The notes under the pieces were generated by a model. It made no database searches. It saw only the letters and a list, made by a program, of their open reading frames with translations, and was not told the origin of the DNA. DNA of 64,000 nt, taken from positions 15,177,858 through 15,241,857 of the forward strand of contig NC_045144.1 of the NCBI RefSeq assembly GCF_008831285.2, in the 5' to 3' direction. This document shows positions 50,405-60,589 of the stretch, in pieces. A program made the position numbers and the translations under genes. The stretch's first letter is position 1. Every line of letters begins with the position of its first letter. Source of the DNA: Nymphaea colorata (Eukaryota > Streptophyta > Magnoliopsida > Nymphaeales > Nymphaeaceae).

Positions 50405-51330
50405 CAGAGTGTGGGGTGCGGGTGCCGGCACGGCACATCCCAAAAAAATTAGGTGCGGCGGTGCGAGAAAACTATTTATTATTATTATTATTATTATTAA
50501 TTTATAATAATAATATATATGACAAAATTATCTCTAAACCATAAAATTATTAAATATCAAAATCAAAATTGCAATTTTCCCAATTCCTTTCTTTTTTAAT
50601 AAGGAGGTTAGCTGGTTAGGTTCGGCGTCGAAGGGACGGGGCGAAGCGCTCCGCTGTTCATTAACGAGCATTATTCTTATAATAATTTTGGTTTTACATA
50701 TGTCAAATTGGATCAAGATCCAAATCCAGAACCAAACTCTATCACTGCCGGACGGGTTCCCCTTCCTCTTCTTCCTCTTCCTCGTCTTCTTCTCTAATCT
50801 CTATCTCCCACTTAGTTGCCCTCTCTCAGGTGAGCATCCACACAGAGAACAGAGAAGAAGAAGGTGGAGGAAGGAGCACTGGCCGCAGCGGCGGTGCAGC
50901 GCGGCGGCGATTTGGGTAATTAGGTCTTCGCTTGAGCCCTCCCGTCCTCACCTCTCTTCCTCCCTCTCCCATCTGTTTCCCCCTCCTCTCTTCCTCCCAT
51001 CCTCACCTCTCTTCCTCCCTCTCCCATCTGTTTCCCCATCCTCTCTTCCTCTGGTCCTCACCTCTCTTCCTCCCTCTCCCATCTGTTTCCCCCTCGCTCT
51101 GGCCCTCTCTTCTTCCCATCATCACCTCTCTTCCTCCCGTCCACACCTCTCTTCCTCCTCACTCTCCCTCTCCGTTTCCCCCAAATCCTATCCATTTCTC
51201 CTCCAGGGTGCGGTTTGGGTGCGTCATTGTTGTCAGGTGCGGTTTGGGTGCGAATCCAGGTCGCACCCGCACCCAAATCAGCACCCGCGTTGCGTCGACG
51301 TGGGTGCTGGTCCAATACTGCCGCACCCTG
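50405..51330. mobile_element. GGTGCG-end element with CT-rich minisatellite (tentative)
   Basis: The left end has GGGGTGCGGGTGCCGGCACG and AAAAAAATTAGGTGCGGCGG; the right end (51,205-51,330) has many GGTGCGGTTTGGGTGCG and complementary CGCACCCGCACCC units ending TACTGCCGCACCC. The two ends are complementary in a broad sense. Inside are a TTA run (50,475-50,500), a GGCGGC-rich patch (50,880-50,930) that looks like a 5' UTR, and the minisatellite below. Related to 3,743-4,062. Exact termini and target duplication are not resolved. Confidence 0.4.
50938..51160. repeat. CT-rich minisatellite
   Basis: Units built from CCTCACCTCTCTTCCTCCCT and CTCCCATCTGTTTCCCC repeat about four times, with period near 55-60 bp. 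The long plus-strand frames across it (for example 50,688-51,395) are Ser/Pro/Leu-rich artefacts of the repeat. Confidence 0.8.
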
Positions 51331-51444
51331 GTGACATTGGGAGAAACCCATGGGAATGGAAAGGAGCTATGTACGCCACCTCATGTATGTACTAAGTGTA
51401 CACCGGATGTGGACCTTACTATTAATATGAACATTTACTTTTAA

Positions 51445-51790
51445 TGCCCAAATATCGCATACGTGAGATAACAAATAAGAATAAAATATCAAATAAGTAT
51501 GAGATACTATTTATAAGATCAAAAATGATATATGAAATAATGAGACAATTGATGGATAAATGTGTAAAATAACGCTCAACATAAGTATGAGATAACAAAA
51601 GAGTTATGAAATAATGAGATAACAGATGTGATGTTTGAGATAACATTAAACATAAGTATTTTGAGATAATAACATATTTATGAAATAATGAGATAACGGA
51701 TGAATGTATGAGATAACGTTAAACATGAGTATGAGATAATGTTTATTAGACAAAAAATATTTATGAGATAATGACATAATGCTATGAGTG
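51445..51790. repeat. Degenerate tandem repeat (TATGAGATAAC units)
   Basis: Recurring TATGAGATAAC/GAAATAATGAGATAAC motifs separated by 30-45 bp; a decayed minisatellite. Not part of any gene seen. Confidence 0.65.
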
Positions 51791-53382
51791 GGATAAAAAA
51801 ACAAAAATGTTTTTTTATTGCTTAAAGGAGTATATTGGTTATAACGATTTATACGGACTGATAAATTTTACCTTTATCGAATCCCCAAATCTTCTTTTTG
51901 TGGTTTTCTTTTTTTGTCCTACAAAAAAAAGTTACTTTTTTTATTCATCATAGGCATTTTTTGTCATTATTAAAATGACACATGAAATTTCATACACAGG
52001 AACGACTTATATAACCAGCTTCAAATTGGAGCAACAGATGAGAGGGGGAAAAGGTTGGAGTACTTTAGTAATTTTAATATAGAAATATACATGTTATACT
52101 TGTAACTTTTTCATAACCCAGTTTTGTCTTTTTCTTTTGTTTACTTTATCAAAAGTATTTTAGTCATCATACACGATTGTGTATAATGTTTTATTCGCAG
52201 GAGTGTGCACGTAACGAGTTAGCTTTAATAGGCGTGTTGTGTCTCTTATTTGGCAAAATGTCTATAAAGTTAATGAGCCGGCAGTTAATCTCTGCATTGG
52301 GTTTTTGCTTGCTTAAGAAACACAATATTTGAGACTGAGATAAGTTACTGCATATATTATGCTTGTTTTTTCTCTAGTACTATATATGGGAGGACAAGTC
52401 TAAAGTTGGCGATTAATTAATTAGTTGAAATATCCTTTCATCCAATTAGATAGCATCTTAAAAAAACTGTGGCTGTGTTACTAAAATCCTTATGAGTGAA
52501 CCCGGATACGCCCGGATCCGCCGATTCAGTGCCTGACAGGAATGGAGCTTCTTTCCATTGAATTGCTGTAATAAAATAACGACAGCCGAATCGCCCGATT
52601 TTGCATGTATAATTCGAGTAATAAACTTTTTTTCATTGCACCTTTTTGTCTGGGAAAACACTAGGTGACTTAATTACAGCCCCCATAAAACCTCTTTCAA
52701 AGAGTACAAACACACTTTTTTTTATAAGGTGGTTTTTTTTTTACACAATAAATTATAACATGTTATCGTTGTGGTCATTTATGTTTTTAGCATGTCATTT
52801 ACTTTTTTGTTAAATTTCAAGCGAGTGGGGTTTTCTACTGTCTCACAAAATGTCAAAGCTCTCACCCAACTTTTTTATCTCATTAAGATACAGGGTTTGC
52901 TTTCGATGTCTCATAACATATTATCACTCTTTTATTTTTCTGATTTGATGCAGTTATTTGTAAAATCACTTGACTTTTCGATAGGATTCACAAACCATTT
53001 GAATTAAAACAGTGTTACCATGGGCAGCGTTTGGTGCTGGCTGTTGGTATAGGAGGCAAAACATTAATGATGGAGAAAGGCCAGCAATCCCAAGGTATAG
53101 AGAAGTATTGTCACTGAACAGCTAGGCCGAATCTACCTTTTACTGATGTTTTTCTATCCAGTACTGTCACTGAACTGAGACCACCAGTTTAACTGGTCGT
53201 GCTTGATCACTAAATCAGTTTAATTGGTTTGTATAAATAAATATTGGCATTGTTTGATGGCATTGATGGAATTCAAGCTATTCATTTGCTGAATTTTAGT
53301 TTATCTAATAAATTTAACTTATAATTATATATATATATAGAGATTCAGTATTGATATGAACACGATTTAAATTGATATTGCT
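51791..53382. other. Spacer, no gene seen
   Basis: AT-rich. 51,900-52,330 shares weak similarity with 46,800-47,000 and 48,040-48,200 (CATGAAA...TTCATRCA, TTTTTGTCNTTWT blocks), as if from one dispersed repeat. Short frames show no motifs. Confidence 0.4.
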
Positions 53383-53956
53383 ATGACTTCCACTTCAGGT
53401 TTTTTTTGGTAAGGAATTACATCTAGGGCAGCTGAGAAGGGTGTGCAATATGCCCTCTACAGTGCAACATGCTGATGTGAGATGCACTAATGTGCCTATT
53501 AATATCCATTTATATTGAAGATCCTAAGAAATATCGAAGGGATTATATACGTATCTTCATACTACCAGTTGCCCCAATTTGTAGGCCTTTTGGGTTTGAA
53601 ACAAAAGAACCCATGTGGTGGGTTATAAAAGCACTTGGATCAGTTTTGGGCCAAGATGCTACAATTAGATATTCCTAGTTGATGTCCACCTTACAGGGGA
53701 TAAATGATATACGGGAAGATTGGATAATATATACAGTCCATGTATATTTTGTCTTACTACGTTCTTATTTCTCTTCAATAGTGTAAACTTGTTTTCAACT
53801 TTTCTGGTGAAAAAAGTTTAGAGTTCCCTTCATCATGTTCAGAGAAGAGGAAAGGAGATCTTTCAGCACCTTTCTGGGAGGCACGATTCTAGCAAAACTT
53901 CAAACCAGTTCTTTAATTCAAATTACAAAGTTAGCAGTGTCATGGAGTGAACTATA

Positions 53957-54222
53957 TGTTGGTGTATTGGACTTGATCCATACTGGATACTCATATGCCG
54001 GTTTGCCCTAATCCTTATGTTGTGAGGGGGGCCGTAGTTCCTTTTTTTTGTCTTCTCTCTGAGAGTGTCTGTGTTCATCTGAGAGTGAATAGTGAAAGAT
54101 CTGTGCGACCGTTGACGTATGAGATTATTGCTCCGAATCACGTAAATCTTTGTCTTCTTTCTTGTTGCTTCTATCCCCCTCTTGAAAGTGCGAGAGGAGA
54201 GTTTTGTATGTTGTTCCTAACA
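53957..54222. mobile_element. 266-bp solo LTR with CTATA target duplication
   Basis: Begins TGTTGGTGTATTGG, ends GTTGTTCCTAACA, and is flanked by CTATA on both sides (53,952-53,956; 54,223-54,227). The parental copy has a single uninterrupted CTATA at this place (GTGAACTATACAAGTTC, about 6,105). TGTTGG...CCTAACA ends suggest a Ty1/copia-like or TRIM LTR. No coding content. Confidence 0.85.
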
Positions 54223-54540
54223 CTATACAAGTTCAACTTTGTTCCTAAAATCATAAGACAAAAAGCATATGATCTAGTTGCATTTACTTTTCTCCTCACT
54301 TCATCATTCTGTCTTCAGTTTTAGAAAAATAAAATAAGCATCCTCAGAACCAGGAGGATGTATTCATAGGTGAGCAGTTATAACAGTATGTACTCAACTT
54401 TCCAGATATATAATTTAAGTCATAGAAGCTTAAAACATGATGTTCATTTATCATGGGAAAAGCTGACAGTGGCTTATAAAAAACTAGAATATTCCATTGC
54501 TAACAACAACAAAATAAGTGAATTCATCATCAAGACCTAC

Positions 54541-55120
54541 GTTGATCTGTAGCGGTAAACTTCCCACGTTTTGAAGCAATTTCTGCTCGGTGTTCAGTCG
54601 CCATTTTCAACAGAGTTTCCTACAATACCATGTCGACATATCATGTTTTCACCTTGCAATGGCACCAGGCAATAATTGTATGCACTAAACAAGACACAAG
54701 GTGCCATGGACGTAGAACATGGGACGGCCAGAAAAAGTCACAAAGAGAAGGAACATTACCTTCAAAGCATTGGAATCATGTCTCTGAGATAGGACATCTC
54801 TGCGATCATCAATTGGTAACGCCGAATCCTTTGCAGCTCGGCTGTTGCAACTACAAACCACAAGGTATACATTACCAATTTTATTGATGGAAATCTAAGG
54901 ATGAATTAATTGGAAAGAAAACAAAAAAGCGAACCGAACCTCCGTCCGTGAATTACTTGCAACGTCGCCATCTCCTGCTGATCCAGAATGATAACATAAT
55001 GACCAGTCAATAATAAAAAAATAGACTGAGATGGGTAATTTCTAAAAGACGTACTTGTTCTCGCAGAACAGCATCTTGTGCAGCAGCCTCAATATCACGC
55101 TCAGCTTCTCCCTGAAACAT
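54541..55120 (-). pseudogene. PQBP1 5'-half duplicate (four exons, no WW domains)
   Basis: Minus-strand exons 55,055-55,120, 54,940-54,974, 54,760-54,841 and 54,541-54,619 are the same lengths as their parental counterparts and stay in frame with GT-AG borders. There are only a few changes (VIQGQ to VIHGR; the last exon base before the donor G to C). The exons coding for the KARGIL segment and both WW domains are absent, so at most a truncated N-terminal product could be made, reading into the intron. The promoter region is duplicated with it (to about 55,570). Confidence 0.72.
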
Positions 55121-55898
55121 CTTGCAGTTGCCCAAATACACTCCTGCCAAGTTGTAAAGCCCCAGAATCTTCAGGTGATACTTGTTCTATTGTCTACCTG
55201 TTTCAGGCTTTCCAATCCAACCCTACCAATAAAATCATACTTCAATGACTTCCGTTCAACTGCAAACCAGAATTTTGGGATTCTGTTCTAGGAAAAAGAT
55301 ACTTCGTCAATTCCATTGTGACGCTTAAATTTCATTAGGACTTCAAGCAACTGCTGTAAGAGCGTCTTTGCATAATCCACTGGGGAAAAATATCCTTTGA
55401 TCTTCACACATGTGAACCATTGCCCGTTGAGGGGGAGAGAGAGAAGAAGAAGAAGAAGAATCATCATCTCACCCTCACTGTCCCTTACTCGTTCTCGTCC
55501 CTTACTAGTTCCCGGGGCAGACGGAGACCGCCTTAGGTTCGGCGAGGTATCGGGATTATGGGGAAATTAACTCTACTTTTTCGGGTCAGGGTCAGACCTT
55601 GCTTCCGGACAACTAACCAGAAGAATAAAATACTATATTGCAATATGTGGTGAATATTTAAGCTTTTTAATTTTTTAAATAAATTCTTTTGCAATTCTAA
55701 GTTTAGAAAAAAAAATAGTACATTCTTTTTGAGGCTACTTACTAATAATTTTAGAAACTAACAATCCATTAGGGCCCGTTTGATGGGCTGGTGAAATAAC
55801 TTGAGGAGAGGTAAATCTGTACGGGCGGGTGAATTCACCCGCCTCATTACAAACTCATCAAACGAGGTGAATTTTCACCCGTTTGATCCAAAAGGGAG

Positions 55899-55969
55899 CG
55901 GGTGAAATTTCACCCGCTCGAAAGTCCGAGCTCGGAGCTTGGACTTTCGGGCGGGTGAAATTTCACCCG
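55899..55969. repeat. Long inverted repeat (hairpin) in element A
   Basis: Left arm CGGGTGAAATTTCACCCG plus CTCGAAAGTCC and right arm GGACTTTCGGG plus CGGGTGAAATTTCACCCG pair over 29 bases with about one mismatch around a 13-base loop. Each arm itself contains a perfect 18-base palindrome. Confidence 0.85.
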
Positions 55970-56344
55970 CTCGAGTTCATGTTTCGAGCGCTGTATCACC
56001 CTTCTCCGCAGCTCCTGCTCCCTCCTGCCTTCTCACCGTCTTACCACAGCACCACATTAGAACGAGCTCGCCTCTCCGTTGCGTCGTCGTCTCTCCGCTG
56101 CACCGTCGCCTCTCTCCTCAGCTGGTATGCTTTCTCCTGATGCCTTCCCTTTCTCTCTTGCCCTAAGTTCTTCTAGATTTGGGCGTTTCATTTTCATTTG
56201 CTGCCTTGTCTCTCTGTCCCTCTTTGCCTTGTCTCTGCATCCCTCTTTGCCCATTCCCTGATTTCTTTTTTTTTTTACCATGGAACCGTGAAGAATTCCA
56301 CCGCCAGTTGCTCCTTACTCCTCCTCTCTCGCTCTCTGTCTTTT

Positions 56345-56950
56345 TTTACCATGGAGCACGATGATCAGGGGGTTTGTTTCCAGTGGACAACCCGTGATGA
56401 CACTCTCTCTTTATTCCAGAATGCTTTGTGATGGCATGTTGCCTGCCCGTTTCTCTTCAAGGCTTGTGGATCTCTAGCTAGGAATGGTCTGGTGCTAGGG
56501 AAATCACTCCATTGTCATGTTTTGGAACTTGGGTATGCATTGGATCTGTATGTTCTGACTGGGACCATGCACAAGTATGGGCAGTTAGGTTTTCTAGGGG
56601 AAGCAACGAAATTGTTCGATAATATGCCGTAGAGAGATGTGGCTTTTTGGACTAGCCTGATCACCTGCTACGCTGCTAATGATTGTTGGGAAGAGGGGTT
56701 ATTGGCGTTCAACTTTTTGAGGGATGATTGTATGAAGTCAAATTCAGCGACATTGGTTTGCGTCATGGGCTGTTGTGCTCAGCTGGGTGCGTTGGACCAG
56801 GCACGATGTTTGCACTCGGTTTTGGAGAAATTGAGCATCAAATTTGATGTCTTTGTTGGCAATTCTCTTGTTGATTTGTATGCGAAATGTGGGAGGATAG
56901 ACTATGCTCGTCAAGCCTTTGATGAAATGCCCAAGCGAGACTCATTCTGA
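56345..56950 (+). pseudogene. Captured pentatricopeptide-repeat (PPR) gene fragment
   Basis: One frame reads FKACGSLARNGLVLGKSLHC, HVLELGYALDLYVLTGTM, KYGQLGFLGEATKLFDNMP, a TAG at 56,630, then RDVAFWTSLITCYAANDCWE, FDVFVGNSLVDLYAKCGRID and YARQAFDEMPKRDSF to TGA at 56,948. This is the PLS-type plant organellar RNA-binding PPR pattern (GxxLHxHVxxxG, VxNSLVDxYAKCG, FDEMPKRD). Family members are several hundred residues long; here only about four to five repeats survive. PPR genes of this type often lack introns, as here. Confidence 0.85.
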
Positions 56951-56977
56951 GCCGGATGCAGTCACTTTTTTGGCAAT

Positions 56978-57090
56978 CCTTGGCATCTGTCAAGTTGATT
57001 GAAGCAATGAGATCTACAGCAAGTTTCCTGCAATCCTTGGCATCTGTCAAGTTGATTGAAGCAATGAGATCTACAGCAAGTTTCCTTGAT
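56978..57090 (+). repeat. 54-bp tandem duplication in element A
   Basis: CAATCCTTGGCATCTGTCAA to AGCAAGTTTCCT is repeated twice back to back, just downstream of the PPR fragment. Confidence 0.9.
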
Positions 57091-57977
57091 GCAGTTGACG
57101 AACAAGCTCCATCGCTACATATATGTGAAATTTTGTAGTTCAGTGATGCCGGTGGAAGTGGTTTCTAGGTGAAAGGCTATATAGATTGCTAAAATCTGAT
57201 TCACAATGTAAAAATTGCTTCTCTTCTGAAGCTGTTCTTATATCTGTAATGATGTAATGAGCCTTCAAGGTTGTGAACTCATTTAGCTTGTTAGATTCTG
57301 CAAAACTAATCAGCTGGTTTAGTTTAACTTGTCTTACGAACCCTGTTTGGCTCAAGAAGGGAGACATAAAGATTATTTTAAATTGATTTAATGAGAGAAA
57401 ATAGATCCTGGGATGAACATACATGTCAAGCAACTCCTGATAACCCATGTTGAATTGGAGCCAGGAATTCGGAAGTAGTTGCATTTGGGATAATCTAATT
57501 ATGTATTATGTAATACCCTGTGTGGTCAATTGCCTACATGGCTTAAGGTCAATCCTAAGCATGGCCAATGTGATCTAATCAAAGTTGGATAGTAGCCAAC
57601 CAAGATCTAGTAGTAATGGTCATTGAAGATTTCAAATGAAAATTTGATAGAATCTCATCTACATGTTCTTCTTATGCAATTATAAGCCATAGGAACAGAG
57701 CGCAGCCTATAAATAGAAATAAGGATTTTCTACGAATTTAACTCTAAAATTTACATTTAACTAGAGAAAACTACAATAGCTTTCACTGTACGTCAAAATC
57801 TTGCAATATTATTCATGTGCATCAAACATGGTTAAATTTACCACGGTAAATTCTTCCTGTGCATCAAACAGGGCCTCAGATTGGAAGATGGATAAATTTC
57901 ATCCTGTAAATTTTTTCAGAAAAATTTACCATGGTAAATTTACCACGTTAAATTTCACCCGCCCATCAAACGGGCCC
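57091..57977. other. Element A right half
   Basis: No gene recognised in 57,140-57,780. From 57,830 to the end the [TG]CATCAAAC motif occurs three times (57,832; 57,861; 57,964) together with TTTACCATGGTAAATT palindromes, the same architecture as the left subterminal region. Confidence 0.5.
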
Positions 57978-58099
57978 TTAGGGCCCGTTTGACGGGCAGG
58001 AAAAATCCTGTAGCAATAGAAAAAAAATTCGAATTTTTAAAAAATTTCTGCTTTATCAAACGCGGAGTTTTTTTTGTTACCGTTTCCACCAAGAGAGGT

Positions 58100-58680
58100 G
58101 GAAACATATTTCCAGTTTTTTTTTTTTGCCCGTTAGGGCGTGCTGCATCGCAAGCTCGCAAGCCTCTGCCGTTGCTGCCTCCCCTGGTCGTCTCCCTCGC
58201 AGCTCGTCGTCCCTCTCGGCCTCTCACTCTCCTGCTCTCCTCGTCGCCTCTTGCTTCTGCTTCGATTGCTATCCCTCTTCCATCTCTTGGGTTTGGGGAT
58301 CTTTCTAAAAGCTTCTCCTGTTTTACTTCCGTTGGAAGGAGGGACACAACTCGTTGCGTGGACGAGGCAAAATCAACTCTATGGGTTTTCTAATTCTGAA
58401 AGGAAAGAGATTCGATTTGGAGTTGTTCACTGGCGGGCTTTGATAAGGGATTTCGCGGCCGGAGTTTCTGTAAGAAATTCTTGTGTTCTTTTGAGTGGAG
58501 AACAAGGGTTTGATCTCTTGCTGGTTTTGATGGTATTTTGAGGGAGGAAGTTGTTGAAAGGAAGTAAAAATTAGTCTTCCCGTGTGGTTTTTGGGCCTAA
58601 TTCTAAGAGATCCGAAGAAGAACTAGGGTTTTGTTTCTGTGGTTGTTTAATCTCCCCATTTTAGTCGGGGGTTGAGGCGG
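58100..58680 (+). other. Captured GC-rich, 5' UTR-like DNA in element B
   Basis: CT/CTC-rich leader-like sequence (58,140-58,290) leading into G/T-rich intron-like DNA and then the VOZ coding part. It may be the 5' UTR and first intron of the VOZ donor gene or of another gene. Open frames here (57,989-58,541) have no known motif. Confidence 0.4.
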
Positions 58681-58689
58681 AAAAGCAAC

Positions 58690-59120
58690 GAGGGCTGATA
58701 AGAGTGTAAACACTTGCTTCAAGGAGAACTCAGACGATTTTCTGGAGGGTGTCTTCACTAACATGCAAAGTGCCAGGAAGGAGAGCCGTACGAGTGATGT
58801 GGCCCTTCTGGAAGAGCAGGATCTGCTGATGCTGCGGGAGTGGAAGGCTGAACTGAACGAGGTCTCACCGGCGAACTCCTTGCTGGTAAAGCTCGAAGAT
58901 TCAGGGGATTTGTCTCTTTCGGCTTTTGTTATTCTTTTGATTCAGTTCCTGAGCTAAAATTTTCGTTCTTTTCATCTGTTTCCTTTCAATTACGATTCAG
59001 GAAGCAAGTAGGGGTTCATCAGCTCTCTCCTCTGATATCCGTCGGCTGTTGCAGCTATGTGAAGAGGATGACGATGCCACTAGCAAGTTAGCCCCTTCTC
59101 CAGTAAGCCCCAAAATTGAG
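58690..59120 (+). pseudogene. Captured VOZ transcription factor fragment, two exons with intron
   Basis: Exon 1 (about 58,690-58,885) reads CFKENSDDFLEGVFTNMQSA, RKESRTSDVALLEEQ, LMLREWKAELNEVSPANSLL; exon 2 (59,001-59,120) reads SSDIRRLLQLCEEDDDATSK. This is the N-terminal region of VOZ (vascular plant one-zinc-finger) proteins, which regulate flowering and stress genes together with phytochrome B. The intron between them has GT-AG ends and both exons end in phase 0, with no stop. The zinc-binding and DNA-binding half of VOZ is absent, so this is a capture, not a gene. Confidence 0.85.
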
Positions 59121-59694
59121 GTGATCTCTTTACTTGGTGGTTCGGTTCTTTGTTATGTGCGTCTTTTAGAACCACATAGTGAGACAAAATCACCACTATG
59201 TGTTTATTATTGGATCATGCAGCTTTTTATTTCACCTGATGATAATTCTGGTGAGTATGTAGGAAATTAGGAATTGATATTTTTGGTTTCGATTAAAATT
59301 TATTCAAATTGCAATCAAGTCGGTTGTTGTTGCAAGTTAGTTTCATTTTATCCTTTGTTTCTAACTAGGCGACTCCATTATATGAGGGCTTTGGATATGA
59401 GGCAAATTTTCAATTTGCATATTATGCTGGTGCCTATGATGACCATTATGGGACCTAAATAAGGTCTTCAACATTTTGTTTTTCTGGTGATTTTGAATGT
59501 TAAGCAGATTTTATGTTGTTTTTCTTACAAAATACAAAAAACAAATACATAAATTCTAAAATATAACAACAGAAAGAAGAAAATCTGTACTTAAAAATGT
59601 ACATAAATTCTAAAATATAACAACAAAAACAAATACTCTTATCTGCTTTTTATCTGTGACATATTATGCACTTTTCTGCATTTTTATGTTGCAG
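59121..59694 (+). other. Intron-like stretch between captured fragments
   Basis: AT-rich, with a 26-base AT-rich segment (ACATAAATTCTAAAATATAACA) occurring twice at about 59,545 and 59,600. The VOZ-to-nicastrin junction should lie here or just after. Confidence 0.45.
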
Positions 59695-60340
59695 GAATGA
59701 TGATGGCTTGTGGGTTTGGGCTTTGGAAGTTGATGGTTAGACAGTAGATCTGGTACTGCAACCAGGTGAAGAGGTCAGGTTGTCAGTGCTGTCATTAAAA
59801 TTCAACCACATTCATCTAGGTGAATGACAGAGGGTTCTCACCAGTAGGAAAATTTCCACAGGCTGAGTTTGCTTCATACAGGAATACCACATATAATTGG
59901 AACCCAGCTGTAAGTGTCGTATGATTCCTTGTGGTCTGTTGAATTCATAATGCATCTCCTATAGCTTAGTAGCTTTCCCTATCTTTTACATGTTAATTAA
60001 AGCATAATTTGCATTATCACTTGTATATATTCATCCCAGGGATCTGGTGTAATGTGGAGCCGCTATGATTTTCCTGTCTTCCTTCTCTCCCAAAATAGCA
60101 CCTTAAAACTTGAAGAGGTACTTTTTGAGTTAAATTATGTGTATAAAATCAAATTCCTATATTTATACTAGTAGGGAAGAGGACTGTCTCAAAAGCTTAC
60201 CTGATGTTAAGTGCACTTTTTTTTTCATGACCTATATATACTGGTGTTGGTTGAGCACCACTCCTCAGATTGTAGAAAGCACTGAGATACATACTGACAA
60301 ATTCCATGTAGATGTTGCAAAGTTTGATGTTGTAATGCAG
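59695..60340 (+). pseudogene. Captured nicastrin gene fragment (several exons, introns retained)
   Basis: Three exons join in phase 0: 59,820-59,909 (VNDRGFSPVGKFPQAEF ... YNWNPA), 60,040-60,117 (GSGVMWSRYDFPVFLLSQNS, TLKLEE) and 60,269-60,340 (FHVDVAKFDVVMQ), each with AG/GT borders. The set matches the luminal domain of plant nicastrin, the large glycoprotein subunit of gamma-secretase. A preceding exon-like piece (59,695-59,765, DDGLWVWALEVDG then a stop) is of unknown origin. Only a short middle section of nicastrin is present, without signal peptide or transmembrane helix. Identification rests on motif recall, so a database check is desirable. Confidence 0.66.
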
Positions 60341-60589
60341 GTACGCTTCTGTTGTTAATGTTGCAGGCTTTGAATTGTTGCACTTTCACACTCATGTTTA
60401 CAGTTCTGTACCTCTTCTAATTTCTAGTTTCATTGTTCTTGATTTAGACAACCAAAGTTGGGAATCATAATTGTAGGGACATTCACATTGTAGGATGATG
60501 CTTATCTTTTTTTGAATTCTATGAATTTTGCTGAGGAGATTACATTATTTTACCTTCTAGAAATTGGTCAATCTTTCTCTTCTAGCAAA

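Larger units (their letters stand above)
55772..57977 (+). mobile_element. TTA-flanked TIR element A (PIF/Harbinger-like), carrying a PPR gene fragment
   Basis: Ends GGGCCCGTTTGATGGGC on both sides in inverted orientation; the first 26 bases match at 25 positions. TTA flanks both ends (55,769-55,771; 57,978-57,980), the target duplication of PIF/Harbinger elements. No transposase is present (2,206 bp, non-autonomous). Subterminal DNA holds repeated CGGGTGAAATTTCACCCG palindromes and several [CG]CATCAAAC motifs. The middle carries a PPR gene fragment and a 54-bp tandem duplication. Strand follows the captured gene. Confidence 0.8.

Noticed and set aside
50688-51444. Overlapping plus-strand frames of 235 and 170 codons, Ser/Pro/Leu-rich
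   Set aside because: They read through the CT-rich minisatellite in two frames at once; low complexity explains their length.
53995-54324. 109-codon plus-strand frame
   Set aside because: It runs across the solo LTR and into duplicated PQBP1 intron sequence; not a gene.
57955-58541. Opposite-strand frames of 130-134 codons around the start of element B
   Set aside because: They cross the element A/B junction and TIRs and lie in GC-rich UTR-like DNA; no motif, and both strands are open at once.
58690-60340. VOZ and nicastrin pieces as functional host genes
   Set aside because: Each covers only a fraction of its family, they are unrelated genes fused in one TIR-bounded element, and the key domains are missing.
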